Assembly (NCBI GenBank): GCA_037043015.1
Contig: CM073331.1
Location: forward strand, 4,547,501-4,611,500
Source: Bryum argenteum
Lineage: Eukaryota; Streptophyta; Bryopsida; Bryales; Bryaceae
Length of the DNA stretch: 64,000 bases
Direction: 5' to 3'
Shown here: one piece after another, positions 1 to 11,794 of the stretch
Layout of the letters: each line of letters starts with the position of its first letter
Numbering within the stretch: the stretch's first letter is position 1
Made by a program: the position numbers and the translations under genes
Notes under the pieces: model-generated
Database searches by the model: none
What the model was told of the DNA's origin: nothing
The model's input: the letters and a program-made list of their open reading frames with translations, nothing else

Positions 1-3000
1 GTAAGCTCATCCTCCATAGCTGATTTCCAACCCGGGTGTTGTAGAGCTGCTTCTACTGAAGCAGGGAGACTAATAGTGTCCTTGGTTTCCAGCAGATGCA
101 TTTGAAAGTCCTCAAATCGCGACGGAGGCTTCAGGATGCGTCCGCTGCGAGACGTAAGCATGAAGCCGGGGTCAAATTTCGGCGAGTCATCTGCAGGGTC
201 GTTTGAGGTTTGCCTGCACTGATACTTGAAAGTGGGAAGCTTTGCTTGATGGGACTCATCCGATTGAAGCTGGAGGTCAACTGAGAGATCAGTGGTGGGC
301 TTGAGAGAGGTTTCCCTGATGGCAGACGAGTGGCATGATGACGATGATCGGGAAGCTGATGACGGATGTAAAGTTCCATTGGTGGGAGTGATAAGCCTTT
401 GATCTGTGCCAATGGAGTCCTGATCGATGGACCTGTGCCACTGGTTCCTGTCTCCTCCACCCAGTAGGAAACGATCATTGTGAGTGGTGTCGTCTTCTGC
501 AGGCGACTGTGGAGAAATTGGCTCATCTGCACCTAGAGTGCTGGTGGAAGTACTAGTGCTTGAGGTGGCCAAGTTGCTAACTTCAGTTGGAGTTTGAGTT
601 GAAATAGAAAGTTTCGAGGTCACCTGATCAGGATGGAGGAGTTCCATCCAATCAGTAGGAGTGGGCGGTGGTGCAGTCGGCATGCTCGGTAATGCACAGG
701 GAAAGGAGGACTCGTCGAATCGAATGTCCTTCGATATCAGGATCCTCCTGGTGGGCCGGTGGTAGTTTCTGAAGCCTTTTGAAGATGAATCGTAGCCCAC
801 AAATACACACTCATGAGCTCTGGGAGCCCATTTCTTGAGTGCTGGTGAGGTGTTTAACACATAACTCTTGCAACCAAAGATACGAAGATGGGCCACACAG
901 GGAACCTGTCCAGTTAATCGCTCATAAGGAGTGATTCCTTCATTGGCCCGTGTAGAGGTGCGGTTGGCTACATAGTTTGCCGTCGCCACAGCCTCTGTCC
1001 ACAGGTGAGCTGGTAAATTGCTTGCATAAGCCATGCACCTTGCTTTATCCAAGAGTGTCCTGTTTTTTCTCTCGGCTACGCCATTCTGATGTGGTGTATA
1101 TGTTTGTGAAAGTTGCCGTAGGATCCCAGAATCAGCACAAAATTGGACAAATTCGCCTGAGGTGTATTCACCGCCATTGTCGCTACGAATGGCCTTGATC
1201 CGGTAGGGTGTTTGATTTTTGATCATGGCTTTGAACTGACGAATCCTGGCAAGTGTCTCCGACTTCTTGTTCAGGAAGAAAAGCCAACAGTACCTGCTAA
1301 AGTCATCAGTTATCGTCAGTATATATTGGGATCCAGAAAGGGACTTCGAGAATGGTCCACATAAGTCACTGTGAATCAGCTCCAGAGGCTTTGTGGACCG
1401 ATGAGGGCCTGGAAGTTTGAATCCTTCGACCGGCCTCGGAAGTAACGTACGAGGCTTGGATGTGCGAACCTGCTTTCCCTTACAGCAAGCATCACACACT
1501 GAGGAAAATGGTGCTAAAGTCGGCATTCCTTGTACTTTGGCTGTGGAAGCCATGAAGGACAGGATTTTGACACTCGTATGCCCAAATCGGTGGTGCCATA
1601 GCAGCGTTAGGGACTCCTTGGAGGTGAGTTGACTGATGTTGTTGATAGATAGACTTGGAGATTGGAATTTGTATAGTCCGTTCTTGCCGTCTCTTCTTCC
1701 AGTGGTGATGATCTGGTGAGGCTTTGGGAGCGGATAATCTCGAAGTAGCCAACAGTGGTGAGAATCGAACAAAACTTTAGGTTTGTCGGGTCCATCTGAT
1801 ATAGATCCAACTGAGAGTAGGTTTTTCGTGATGCCCGGTACGTACAAAACTTTGTCAAATTGTATTGCTCCAGAGGGAGTGGAAATATCCACTTTTCCTC
1901 TTCCAGCTACATTTAGGTGTTACCCATTTGTACTTATCTTGGATCGATAGGTGTCTTCTAGCTCGCTAATGAGATGCTTGAGTCCAGTAACGTGCTTAGA
2001 TGCTCCACTATCGATATACCAGTCATTCATCTGACTGGGGTTGTTCTTTTCAGCAAAGTGCAACTCTCCGATTTCTGCTAAGTTTGTTTCAGTTTCCACG
2101 ACAATTTCATCCTCACTACTGTCGCCCAGATTGAAGATGTCCACCAGATTGACTGAAGCAGATGCTTTTGCTTGTCTGCTGGCTACACGCGCCTTCAGTA
2201 GTGCAGCTAGATCGGGGCAGTTGCGGACCCAGTGGTCCTTGGATCCGCAGTAGTAGCATTCTCCAGATCCGACCTTCTTGCTCTTCATGCGGCTCCCATT
2301 TTGGCCTGAAGAAGGCTTGTGGTTGGAGTTGTTCCTCTTGCCTTTCACAAGCAGGGCTTCGTGATCGCTTCTTCTGCCCCCTCTGTTCTCCCGGCGAGTG
2401 TCCTCCTGAAGTAGTAGCACAGTCAGTTCATCGAACGAAGGTAATGTGGATTGGTAAGTCACAGTGTTTACTAAGCCCTCATAGCTTTCAGGGAGGGCTC
2501 CTAGAACATGCTCAACGATTTCTGGATCTGAGATTTGCTGGCCTATGCATGCAAACTCATTAATGAGTTCCTTGACTGATTGGAGAAATGCAGGCATTGC
2601 CACTCCTTCTTCCATCTTCAGATTTGCGAGCTTCCTCCTCAGCAACACCTTCTTCGAATTTGTCCCGCCGGCGTACAGATTCTTCAAGACTTTCCAGCAC
2701 TCCTCTGGTTCTTCGATGTGTGAAATTTAAGGAATTACATTATCCTTCACGGACAATGCAATTGTTGTCAACGCCCGATTCTTCAAAACTTGAAGTGCAT
2801 CGATCTCAGGTTGGGAGGTGGGAGCAATCGCTCCTGCTGGTGGCTCTACCATTCTCCATGTATCGTCCCTGCACAACACATTTCTGAGCTTGAAGCTCCA
2901 CACTGAATAATTAGGTACACCCTCAAGTTTTGAGGCCTCACTCATGATGTTGTTGCTAGATGCCATCTTTCTATGAATCTAACAGATCTGTTGCCACTTG

Positions 3001-3287
3001 CTAGACTTGACAGCTCGGTTCCTGCTACGGACTAACAACTAATCGATCTGTGGACTTCGGCTCTGATACCATGAAGTAACAATCGGGACAAGCTTGTGCA
3101 CAGTGCAAGACAGATGTTTTTCCTTTCAAACTGAGCAGCTTGTATACACCAGTGAGGGCAGCCTCTCTCTCCTGGTTATCAGGATCTGAGTATATATATA
3201 GCTAGATGCTTATTGAGATCTATATCTATTATCCTGCTAACTAGGTATTGGACGGATATCTGCCCCGAAGGAGGTCATGTATCAACA
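1..3287 (-). mobile_element. Ty1/copia LTR retrotransposon, 5' half, cut by the window edge
   Basis: Fossil copia element read on the minus strand. In order from its 5' end it shows an LTR, a primer-binding site complementary to initiator tRNA-Met, a gag region (about 1920-2966) with a UBN2-type domain and a CCHC zinc knuckle (CYYCGSKDHWVRNC), a protease active-site motif (DSGASKHVTG), then gag-pre-integrase and integrase sequence running to about 700. The reverse transcriptase, RNase H and 3' LTR would lie to the left of the window. The reading frame is interrupted in a few places, so the copy looks broken. Gag, protease and integrase in this order before RT are diagnostic of copia rather than gypsy. 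Its age cannot be estimated because only one LTR is visible. Confidence 0.9.
3072..3287 (-). repeat. 5' LTR of the copia element
   Basis: A 216-bp segment that on the minus strand begins TGTTGATACATG and ends TGTTACTTCA, so it has TG...CA borders. Directly inside it, at about 3060-3071, lies the primer-binding site TGGTATCAGAGC, which matches the 3' end of initiator tRNA-Met. Flanking host DNA starts at 3288. Confidence 0.85.
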
Positions 3288-3413
3288 ATTTCGTCGGCAC
3301 ATTGAGAGGGAGAAAATGGTAGTAATAATGACTGAGTTGCTTTAAGGCTATAATCACACATTTGAGATGCCGAATAGCACACTACGAAACTACTAACATT
3401 GCTCCACAAGATA

Positions 3414-4028
3414 TCAATATGAAGGTTCGCTGGGGTCAGCATTATTTATTTACAATCCATGGATGTGTCAACACTTTCTGTAGTGGCAATCGTTGAGTCG
3501 AGTCTTTCACCAAAAGCTGTAGAAATCAACTCCTGATTACTCTCAAAGTGGCAAATATGCCCACCTTGTGAGAGACCTGTAATTACTTTCTCTGTTTAGC
3601 AGAACACACAAGTATGGGAAAGCCAACCTTACATTCTTATGAACTTAATATTAAGAGGTTCACCACTCATCTATCGTGCAGACGATGGAAGCCATGAAAC
3701 TTGAAAAAAAGCTTCTGTCTAGAATGTCATTTCAGGGTGTGTGATCCTTACATGGTCCGTAGATGAGGTCCCGAGATCATCACAGGCTTAGCTGGAAACT
3801 TCAAATCAACTCTCACTGACAATTCTGTATGATTGCAAAACCATGGCTGATTAGCACTGGTCTAAGCCTTTCTTATTCTGGTGGTAAAACAGAGTGCTGA
3901 ACATTAGACGGCAATTGTGACTATGGTTACCTTTATGTGTAGGAGTGCTTCCTTGCTTCAAAGGGGTGGGGTGCCATAGAGAAACTCAAAGCAGAGGATG
4001 TCCAAGCTCCATACATCACTCCAGCGTC
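3414..4028 (-). pseudogene. Aurora kinase relic: last three exons
   Basis: Three exon-sized blocks on the minus strand, each bordered by AG and GT, read as the C-lobe end of an Aurora Ser/Thr kinase. Block 4028-3931 encodes WSLDILCFEFLYG and then PFEARKHS, which matches subdomain IX of Aurora (WSLGVLCYEFLYG, PFEAKEHSDTYR). Block 3815-3752 encodes VDLKFPAKP. Block 3516-3414 encodes LVKDSTQRLPLQKVL, THPWIV and NADPSEPSY before a TGA, the typical Aurora C terminus. The first block has at least two small indels and an internal TAA, and the last needs a frame change before NADPS, so this is a decayed copy. No upstream kinase exons were found between 4028 and 5700. Retained intron positions imply a DNA-level duplicate, not a processed copy. 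The family is certain; the exact block ends are judged by eye. Confidence 0.72.
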
Positions 4029-4193
4029 CTGATTCTAGCCGTCATTTTTTTATTTTTTTATCAACGTATTAATTGATTGTTTAAATAGACAGTACATATA
4101 GTACAAAGCTAGGGTGAACTACTTGACGAGTTGTAAATTCACCTTTGTGCATAAACAAACTCAATTGAGGATTGAAGCACCACGACATCTTAA

Positions 4194-4455
4194 CCTTTAA
4201 TTGACATCACTGTTTTGAGAAAAATGTGACCTCACTGTCCTTTGACCATATTCTAGCAGAGATAATTAAATAAATTCGAAAATCCGAAATGGTGAGTGTC
4301 GAGCTAACTTGATTCTGTATATATTTTTTTTTTGAATGACCACATCGGGTAAAATCTTGAAACTTGCCACCGTTGAGATTAAGGAAGTTCTTGTTCAGAT
4401 CGAACCAATTTGGAACCAATTTGGTCCCAATTTGGTCCCCTGTGTCAATAAAGGG
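4194..4455. mobile_element. Non-coding TTAA-flanked element, family A, copy 1
   Basis: A 262-bp element bordered by TTAA at 4190-4193 and 4456-4459. Its ends are inverted: CCTTTAATTGACA at the left and TGTCAATAAAGGG at the right. A near-identical second copy lies at 62289-62532 in the same orientation. It has no coding capacity. The TTAA target and C-run/G-run ends are those of piggyBac-type transposons, which is an inference from the ends alone. Confidence 0.7.
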
Positions 4456-4459
4456 TTAA

Positions 4460-5707
4460 GTTGTTGTGCATGTAGCTTAATGTAAGCTTAACAAGTGCAT
4501 TAAGGGGTTATAGCTTCTTATGAGTTCCAAGTATGAGTGCTACTGAGGAGGACCAAAGTCCTACAACTCGTTTGTAACCATGATTGCCTTTCCAGTTTGT
4601 GACGAGTGTACCACTCCAGTGAACCCAATATTGGGAAAACCTCTGTGAAAACCTGTGTTTTCCTTCAATAACCCTCGAGTGTTTAGAAACCTCCATCTCT
4701 CTTGATGTTGTCATGCCATGATAGGCTGCTATACTCTACACGTTATAGGCTGCTGACAGATAGCTCTGCTGGTTGTGAGATTGTAAGCGGCAGCGACAGA
4801 TAGCTCTGCTGTAGATGTAGAGGAGCAAGGGAACTGGTCGTGTGTTTTGCATTCAATCTGCGGGAACAACTACGGTTCAATTACGGTGGCCATGCTCAAG
4901 ATTATAGAACACAGCTCAGTTAACGGGTGGCCTTGACGAGGAAGGAGTTCACTTTACGGAACAAAGCTCTTGAAGGTTGTGCTGGAAATACATTCGGCCA
5001 ATTCCTGGCCGAACTAAAACCTGGACCTACTTCTATTCTGAAACCAATATGTAAACCCATTCAAGTGAACATCTTATTCCAAATGACGAGATTGGAACGA
5101 GATTGAATGATATAGAAGATGGACTATGATAGATTGACTGAAACACATACATCTTTGCAAAATCCATGTCTACAAACCGCATAAGCTTAAGCCAGTAAGA
5201 TGACGATTTAAAGTCTTATCCAAGGCAGGTCATCTCACCTGAACTCTATGTACAAGTCTTCACTGAACTTCAAAAACATACGTCCGAGTTTTGCCTTTGA
5301 CTTTGCAGGATGAAGAATGAGCGTGCCTGCCCATTTCGATGAGTTCGGTACTTTCTACTTACAGTAATACAATATCCGACTCCGACTGCACATAATTATG
5401 GGAGTCTTTACTTCTACATCTAGTCTCATCGAAGTGACAGTCCAGCGAATCCCTATGGGAGTCTATCGCTTACTTGTAGTCCCATTGAAGTGAGAGAGAG
5501 TCCAGCATTTACAGTTGGGAACAGTGGCAAAAGACGTCACTTGTATAGTTTCAGCACCAACCTGAGAAGAGCGAGCTCGTGTGACGAGTAAAATCCATCA
5601 AAAGTATTGTTCAAAAGGGTGAACTGCCCTCCTTTTCCTACTTCAAAAGGTGGGCGTGTGTGCGTTCAAGCAAGGGGTCAAAACAGGAACCAAGTGATGG
5701 CTTCCTT
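4460..5707. other. Intergenic stretch, no gene recognised
   Basis: No supported coding region on either strand. A loose direct duplication of about 65 bp is visible at about 5398-5512 (ATGGGAGTCT... followed by AGTCCAGC in both halves). The right part is the 3' flank of the minus-strand B3 gene. Confidence 0.5.
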
Positions 5708-8366
5708 TCAATTAGCCACAAGTAGCTTACCCTCGCTCCCATGAGTCTTTAGCAAGTCGTTGGTCTCGGTTTGCAGTTGCTCATCACCATGAGAAGAGGG
5801 GGATGCATCAGCTTGTTGTCCTTGCCCCACCAATTCTTTTCCCAGCTTCAGGAGAGTCTCCCGGGGAGCTTCCGTGTCGGCGGCTGCAGCAGCCTGTTTC
5901 GAGTCCAAAGGGCGGACATCGAGGTCAGCGCCCTGTCCATCTTCCAGGAGTGGTGTATCAAAGGAGGTGTACTCTGCATAGACTTCAGAGGAAATAGTTG
6001 GGGGCGACTTTACCTTCTTCCCCATGTGAGTTTCATCGAAACCCGGGTCACTGCAGCTACTGTGGGCAACGGCGATCTTAGAATGAATAGGCGCTCTCTT
6101 CGAGCAGCTGGGCAGTTCGAGCTTGGGAGGAGTCTGCCACTCGTGATTCCCGTAGTTCAGAACCTTCTTGGATGAGCTTGGACCAGCTTCGAAGGCCATC
6201 TTCCTTTTGTTCTGGCTGGAACTGGCATTTCGAGCCCTACCAGGAGTAGGGCGATAATCACCAGCGTCCTCCTTGGGCGCCCCAATGACTCGGAAGATGT
6301 GCACAAGGATGATGAAGTTATCCTGATCCAAAACCTCGAGTACACAAACATCGTGCTCTTCCAGGCGGTGATCAAGCGAAAATCCTCTCCAGCCGCCACT
6401 GAAGCCCGACCCGGATTCCTTGTATAACCATTTCACAGGCCACTGGTTACCAGCCTTGTTTAGCAAGATCACTTCCCTCGTCTCGTGGGGCATATACGCC
6501 TTTGCGAAGGACCTGCTGAGACACTGGATCACACCACAGCAAGTGCAGATCAATCACAAGTATACATTCCAATCACAAAAGGATGACTGTAGAATTGAGA
6601 GTCATTGTGACCTTAAAATACAAATGTGCAACTCATGGATACTGATTTATGTTTGAAGACAACCATTGTACGAACACTCCTACCATTTCAGCTCAAAACA
6701 TATTGAGGTGTGCGCAAGAACAAGTGAGACATTGAGAGTAATAATTTGAGGGTTGATGTATCAAACTTACCATCCAGAATCCTCTGCAGCACAATCCTTT
6801 AGACATGACCACCACAAGCTTGGGATTTGTAGTCTGTAAGGCATTTGCTGCATTGAAAGCTCGTTCCTTCTCTTCTGTGGAGACTGCACGTCGGCGGGAC
6901 ACAACTGCCCCATCAAGTATCACAAGTGGTGGCAGGAGAGGAAGATTGCTTTCATCGTCCGCATCGTCTTCAGACATCATCTCTTCGCTTGCTGTTTCCT
7001 TGGACTTATTTCCATTTACCGGTGCGATCTCATTGAACTTGTTTCCACTTACCGGTGTCTCCTTGAACTTATTTTCAGCTCCCGGTGAGGTGCTGTTCCT
7101 TAGCTCAGACTCACTTGACTGCACCACAGGAGGCTCCAGCTCCACCACCGGCTTTACAGAACTCTCAGCTTTCGGCTTCCTCCTCACCTTCTGTTTGGGC
7201 CTTGACACAGGTTTGGGTCGGACTTGAGCGGCACCTCCAACTGGAACTCCGATCGCAATCAACTCGTTAGGTACGTTTTTAGCATCCGCCGCGCTGACCT
7301 TCTGGGATCCACTCTCGTCATAAACCTGAGGGTTTACACATCCACCAATATTAGCTTTAGGGTTTTTCATATCTACCAGCAATGGATTGAAAGCACTCCA
7401 AAGAGTGAGTGTTTATCATAGAAGTCACTACGAAGTAAGAGAGAATCATGTGAGTATAAATTGGTTCCTGAGATTGAGGTTCATACCATCACTTGGAAAT
7501 AAGAGCCTGCTACGAGAGTGAAGGATAGCTGGTCTCCAATTTGGAGGAAGTGATCCCCGACAAACTTCTGCCAACCGTTCCGAAATTCCAAACTGTGATT
7601 CTCTTTCCCGAGTCCAATCTCAACTTCCCACGTCCCTTTCCCAGGACCCTCCAAAGTGACTGCTGGACCATGTTTTGCATTTGAAGTCTTCACGAATGAA
7701 GCAGCACCAAGTTTTGCAATCGATGTCTTAACGAAAGAAGCCGGCAGTTGCTGCTTATCACAGAGCGCGCAGAAGTCAGAAAATGGAGTGTTCACATATT
7801 TACGTTTTCGGTGTAAAACATGTAAGGTCGAACCAAACATAAACACTGTTAAGTACCCCTGTAGATCATCGAACGTGAAGCAAACGTTTCCATTGTGAAA
7901 GCTACCGAAGAAAACCCCCAGACACCGAATCAAACGTTTCGACAGTTGAACATGAGATTGAAGAATAGCTCTTCATTCTTGCTCATGAAAGTTGCCACTC
8001 AACTCGCACTATCAACATCACATTTTTATCTCAATCAACTACGAATCCCTCCAACACTAGACACAATTTTAGCACTTCAATGAAAAGGAACTATCGACAA
8101 ATAAGGCAAATGAAAACTGCTTTCCTTACCAAGGGAGTGGTGATGGTGAGATCGGTCATCTTCTTCAGAAATGATGGATATAGTTCACTTGACATGCTCT
8201 CCTTTTCGGTTTCCTTTTGAAGAGATCCAGATGCTCCGTCTGCCTTTGGCACCGGGAGAGAGCCCGGACCGGAGGAGTCGGCTGTTGGAGAGATTTCTGC
8301 ATTGCCCTCCTCCCCATGCAGCCGCACACAATTTTCAAAGCACACAGAACATGCCTTCTCCTTCAT
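5708..8366 (-). CDS. B3-domain protein (REM-like) with N-terminal Cys/His cluster and two B3 domains
   Basis: Plant-specific DNA-binding protein expected in the nucleus. Model: exons 8366-8130, 7858-7487, 7325-6771 and 6523-5708; all introns start GT, end AG and fall in phase 0, giving about 659 aa. The start at 8366 is chosen because CSVCFENCVRLHG follows within a few residues, a cluster (C-x2-C-x3-C-x3-H) like that heading many REM proteins. The first B3 domain is split over exons 1 and 2 (PSFLKKM... GDQLSFTLV) and ends VYDESG at the start of exon 3. Exon 3 is a basic and acidic linker. The second B3 domain spans the exon 3/4 junction (NPKLVVVMSKG ... FSGGWRGFSLDH ... DVCVLEVL ... VHIFRV) and is the better preserved. 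Within the first domain a 36-bp tandem duplication (about 7674-7743) repeats ASFVKTS-AK-G. The 271-residue exon 4 ends in a Ser/Glu-rich tail. The target DNA is unknown. Intron ends are judged by eye; the exon 1/2 junction is the least certain. Confidence 0.8.
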
Positions 8367-9302
8367 GGTGTCGATACCGGAAGACACGGTGAAAATTCTC
8401 AGCACCGACTTAGTAACAATCTCTCGCCCTGAAGACGAAGACGATATTAATGACAATCATACAAAATGCCGAATTATCACACTGAACCAAAACAAAAAAT
8501 TGAATCGCCTCAAAGCTCCGACGTCGAGTTGAAACTATAAGAAAACACACGTAAAAACAAGACCTCATTACTCCAAGACTCACTGTTCCACTTCGATCAA
8601 CTCGTTCCCCTTTCAAAGCCTCGATACTACAACTCATCACCTACAATGCTAACATTTTGCAATGTCATGGTATCTTCGCTAACGTTCTTCAATGCCATTT
8701 TGATACCGATTTTCGATGCCATTGTATCTTTCAGATGAGAGATTGAGTGTAATCTCGTTCTACAAGAATGAACCGCAGCGCTCAAGAAGTACAAGCACAA
8801 AAGAGAAAATATGTAAAGCAATGAACACTACATTATCAGAATCAACTCTCTTCAAAAATAAAAGAACAAGGAAACGGAAACGAGGAAATGGCCAAGAATG
8901 TTACAAGATGCTTTGACGTGCATTATTTTTCTCAGAATCACAGCAAAAAGTTCAAAAATGAAGATGAATCTCAATTGCGATCACCTCTACTGCAACACAC
9001 ATGCAATACGGTGCCCTTACCTCGTAAGGAATCGCGTTCTTTCTCAGCTACAGAAAATGGCCCCTAAAACCGCAACACTGCACCATATGAGCTACTTCGA
9101 GGCTCAAAACGAACGCAAAAAAAGGGCGAGCAAGATCATGCGAGTATGATCGATCTTTCTGAGACAAGCGGAGGAAGAAACCATGAACAAAGATTAGCAG
9201 AACGATGGCGGGGGAAAGGGGTCGCAGTTGAGAGAGAGTGGCTGCAGCTGAAGTGAGGTATTTGTCACTTTCTAGTTGCGGATGGATGTGAGCCTCCTTC
9301 AT
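8367..9302 (-). promoter_or_regulatory. 5' flank of the minus-strand B3 gene
   Basis: Upstream sequence of the B3 gene. A CTTCAG acceptor-like site lies about 70 bp before the start codon, so a 5'-UTR intron is possible, as seen more clearly in the plus-strand B3 gene. No coding region is supported here and no single promoter motif stands out. Confidence 0.35.
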
Positions 9303-9879
9303 CCACTGAAGGGATGGATGTCATTCGTTCGTGTCTTCCCACCATTAACGTTGTCTCACAAATGGTGTCAAGTCATATCAATTTAATAAAGCTTGCTTAT
9401 TGTGTAAAGTGTCATTTCACTATGCTTTGGACTTAAGTGTGCTCATGATGGGCTTCCCATATATATTTGAGATCCAAATTCATGGATTGAAATTGAATGT
9501 AGTCAATATGTATATTGCTATTTTATATTGGAATGATTATAGCATGTATCCTTTATTTGATATTTTTATCATATTATATGATGTAAAAAATCATATAAAA
9601 TCAAAAACTTGAAAATGAATGATTTTTTGGATCATGGTATGTTTGGAATTTTGTACAATGAATGCATGTTTACATAACTGTAGACCACTTAATGAAGAAG
9701 AACTCTACACTAATTTGAGAATGATGAATAATGTATGTTCGACGTATTTTTGATTTCATGCCTGGAGTTCATAATACCAGTAAGGACTATGAACTTGTCT
9801 TAGAGTGAACGTTATAGTAGTTTCTACCTAGCCAAGAGTGTCAATTTGAGATGTACATAACTTCAGCCAATTTTACCTA
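9303..9879. other. AT-rich intergenic stretch
   Basis: No supported coding region or recognisable repeat. Short open frames here have no family features. Confidence 0.4.
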
Positions 9880-10210
9880 CACAATACTTGTACAAATTTG
9901 ACGTACATGACTCGTGTAAATTTGATTTGTGTAACTACAAATTTGACTAGTATGAGACTCATGAAAATTTGACATGAACTATGCTTGTGCAAATTTGACA
10001 TGGATGAGATTTGTGCAAATATGACATGAACAATACTCATGCAAAATTCACTTGTAGAAGACTTGTGCGAACTGGTCTGCAGGAGAACCCGAGACTCGTG
10101 CAAATTGGCGTGCACGAGAACTCATGGTAAGTGACTCATACGAGATTCGTGTCCATTTCAATTTCACCTTAACGTGACTTGTACTAATTTGACATGTATT
10201 TAGTGCTAAT
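9880..10210. repeat. Degenerate tandem repeat, unit about 30 bp
   Basis: About ten imperfect repeats of a unit like CTCGTGCAAATTTGACATG, with alternating ACTCATGC/ACTTGTAC and AAATTTGAC blocks. Unit length drifts between about 27 and 35 bp. No coding potential is evident. Confidence 0.6.
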
Positions 10211-10429
10211 ATGGCGTATCCACTATGTTAGTCCAATTTAGTGAAATTATAATGTGTGTGTCATAAGTTATAATGCCTCTCCTCCTCCTCCTCTTGTAAT
10301 AGCAACTGCCATTTTCTTGCAAGCAGACCTCTTCCCCCTATATAATGTCACCCCTTGTCATATAGGCCCCACTAGTAGGAAAATCTTATTGAAATATTAT
10401 AGTACATAAGCAAATTAAAACACCTATAT

Positions 10430-10662
10430 CCCCAATTCCGGTAAAATGGCACACCTCAACTTTCTGAACTGCAGTTCAAAAACCATGTGATATAACAGAA
10501 TTTTAAGGTGATATTAGGGAAAATGAGTGACAACGTATATAAAGAAATGATATTACAAAAAAATTGTGATATTAATGAATACACCATTTTGTATGAGCAC
10601 AAATGTAAGATCTAGTGTAACAAAATGGCACATGGCATAGTGCCATTTTATCAGAATTGGGG
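10430..10662. mobile_element. MITE of the CAATTCCG/AAATGGCAC family, copy 1
   Basis: A 233-bp element with inverted ends: CCCCAATTCCGGTAAAATGG at the left and the complement of CCCCAATTCTGATAAAATGG at the right. The interior repeats GATATTA motifs. A longer relative with the same ends and interior motifs is at 59406-59841. The target duplication is unclear. Confidence 0.6.
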
Positions 10663-11164
10663 TTCTATCTTCTCAACATGGCATTCAAGATGTACATATT
10701 ACGGATAAAATATACATACCAACCACCATAATTTCACCCTTTCTCCTTTTCATACCACTTCTCTTACCTATATAATATGACACACAAACTTCTCTATCAT
10801 CACACTTGGATAACTATTATATCCTCTACTATCCATTGTATCCTCTTCTATTCATCGACCATATAATAAAAAATATATATATATAACCAAAAAAATGATA
10901 ATAAATAATAAATAATGTAAAATTACCTTTCATGTAAGATACATATTATGTTTTACACCTTTTGCAATGGACTTCACGAATTATAATAGTTTTGTCAAGG
11001 AGAAAATAAATAAAATAACTAAATAAATATTTTTAAAAAGAAAGAAAGAAGAAAGATTGGAGTTGTAATATAATGAAGCTTAGGATGTGATATAATAAAG
11101 GTCAAAGAACATGTATTTCGTTATTATTTGAATATTCAATGATTTTGGGAAAATACAGTTCATC

Positions 11165-11447
11165 TCAAGTTGAGCTAATGTACCCACGGATTGGGTACAT
11201 CACTCAAACTGGACAAAACAACCAATCGTAGACATTTCTAAATGGTCACATCTTACTCAAATTTTGTCCAAATTCAGCATATGAGGTATTTTTGAACATT
11301 TTCAGGATGAGTAGATGTCAAAAACACCTCATATGTTGAATTTGAACAAAATTTGAGTAAGTTATGACGATTTGAAACTGCCAACGATTTGTTATTTTGT
11401 CAAGTTTCAGTGAACTACCCAATTTGTGGGTACATTTAGCTCGACTC
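11165..11447. mobile_element. Foldback MITE, copy 1
   Basis: A 283-bp segment whose two halves are inverted copies of each other over about 130 bp (TGTACCCAC...TTACTCAAATTTTGT... and its complement), leaving a short loop near 11300-11320. The same element is present at 51687-51986. It has no coding capacity. Confidence 0.7.
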
Positions 11448-11794
11448 AAGCTCAATTGTCATTGAAATAATAGTTTAAATATTCTCATAAATACGCGTTA
11501 AAGGGATGATGTTATGGATATCAAAGTTGTCCTAGAGACATGGATACATTGTAATCCCATGCTGAGTTTGATAAGTTTTATAAAAAATTAATCACCTTAT
11601 TATATACCTATTTCGAAAACTTACACTAGTTTCAATTTTTCACTTTTTGGAATTCTGTATATATTTCCTTCATAATTATCATGTTCCCTTGGCAAATTGG
11701 TATGGTACTTACTATTTTTCCACACATTAATCTTGTTCAAGAGACAAAATCTAATTTAGTTTAGATTCTTCATTAGTTTTACCATTCCCTTTAC

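Noticed and set aside
6805-7227. Plus-strand open frame opposite B3 exon 3
   Set aside because: It is an antisense shadow of the minus-strand B3 gene.
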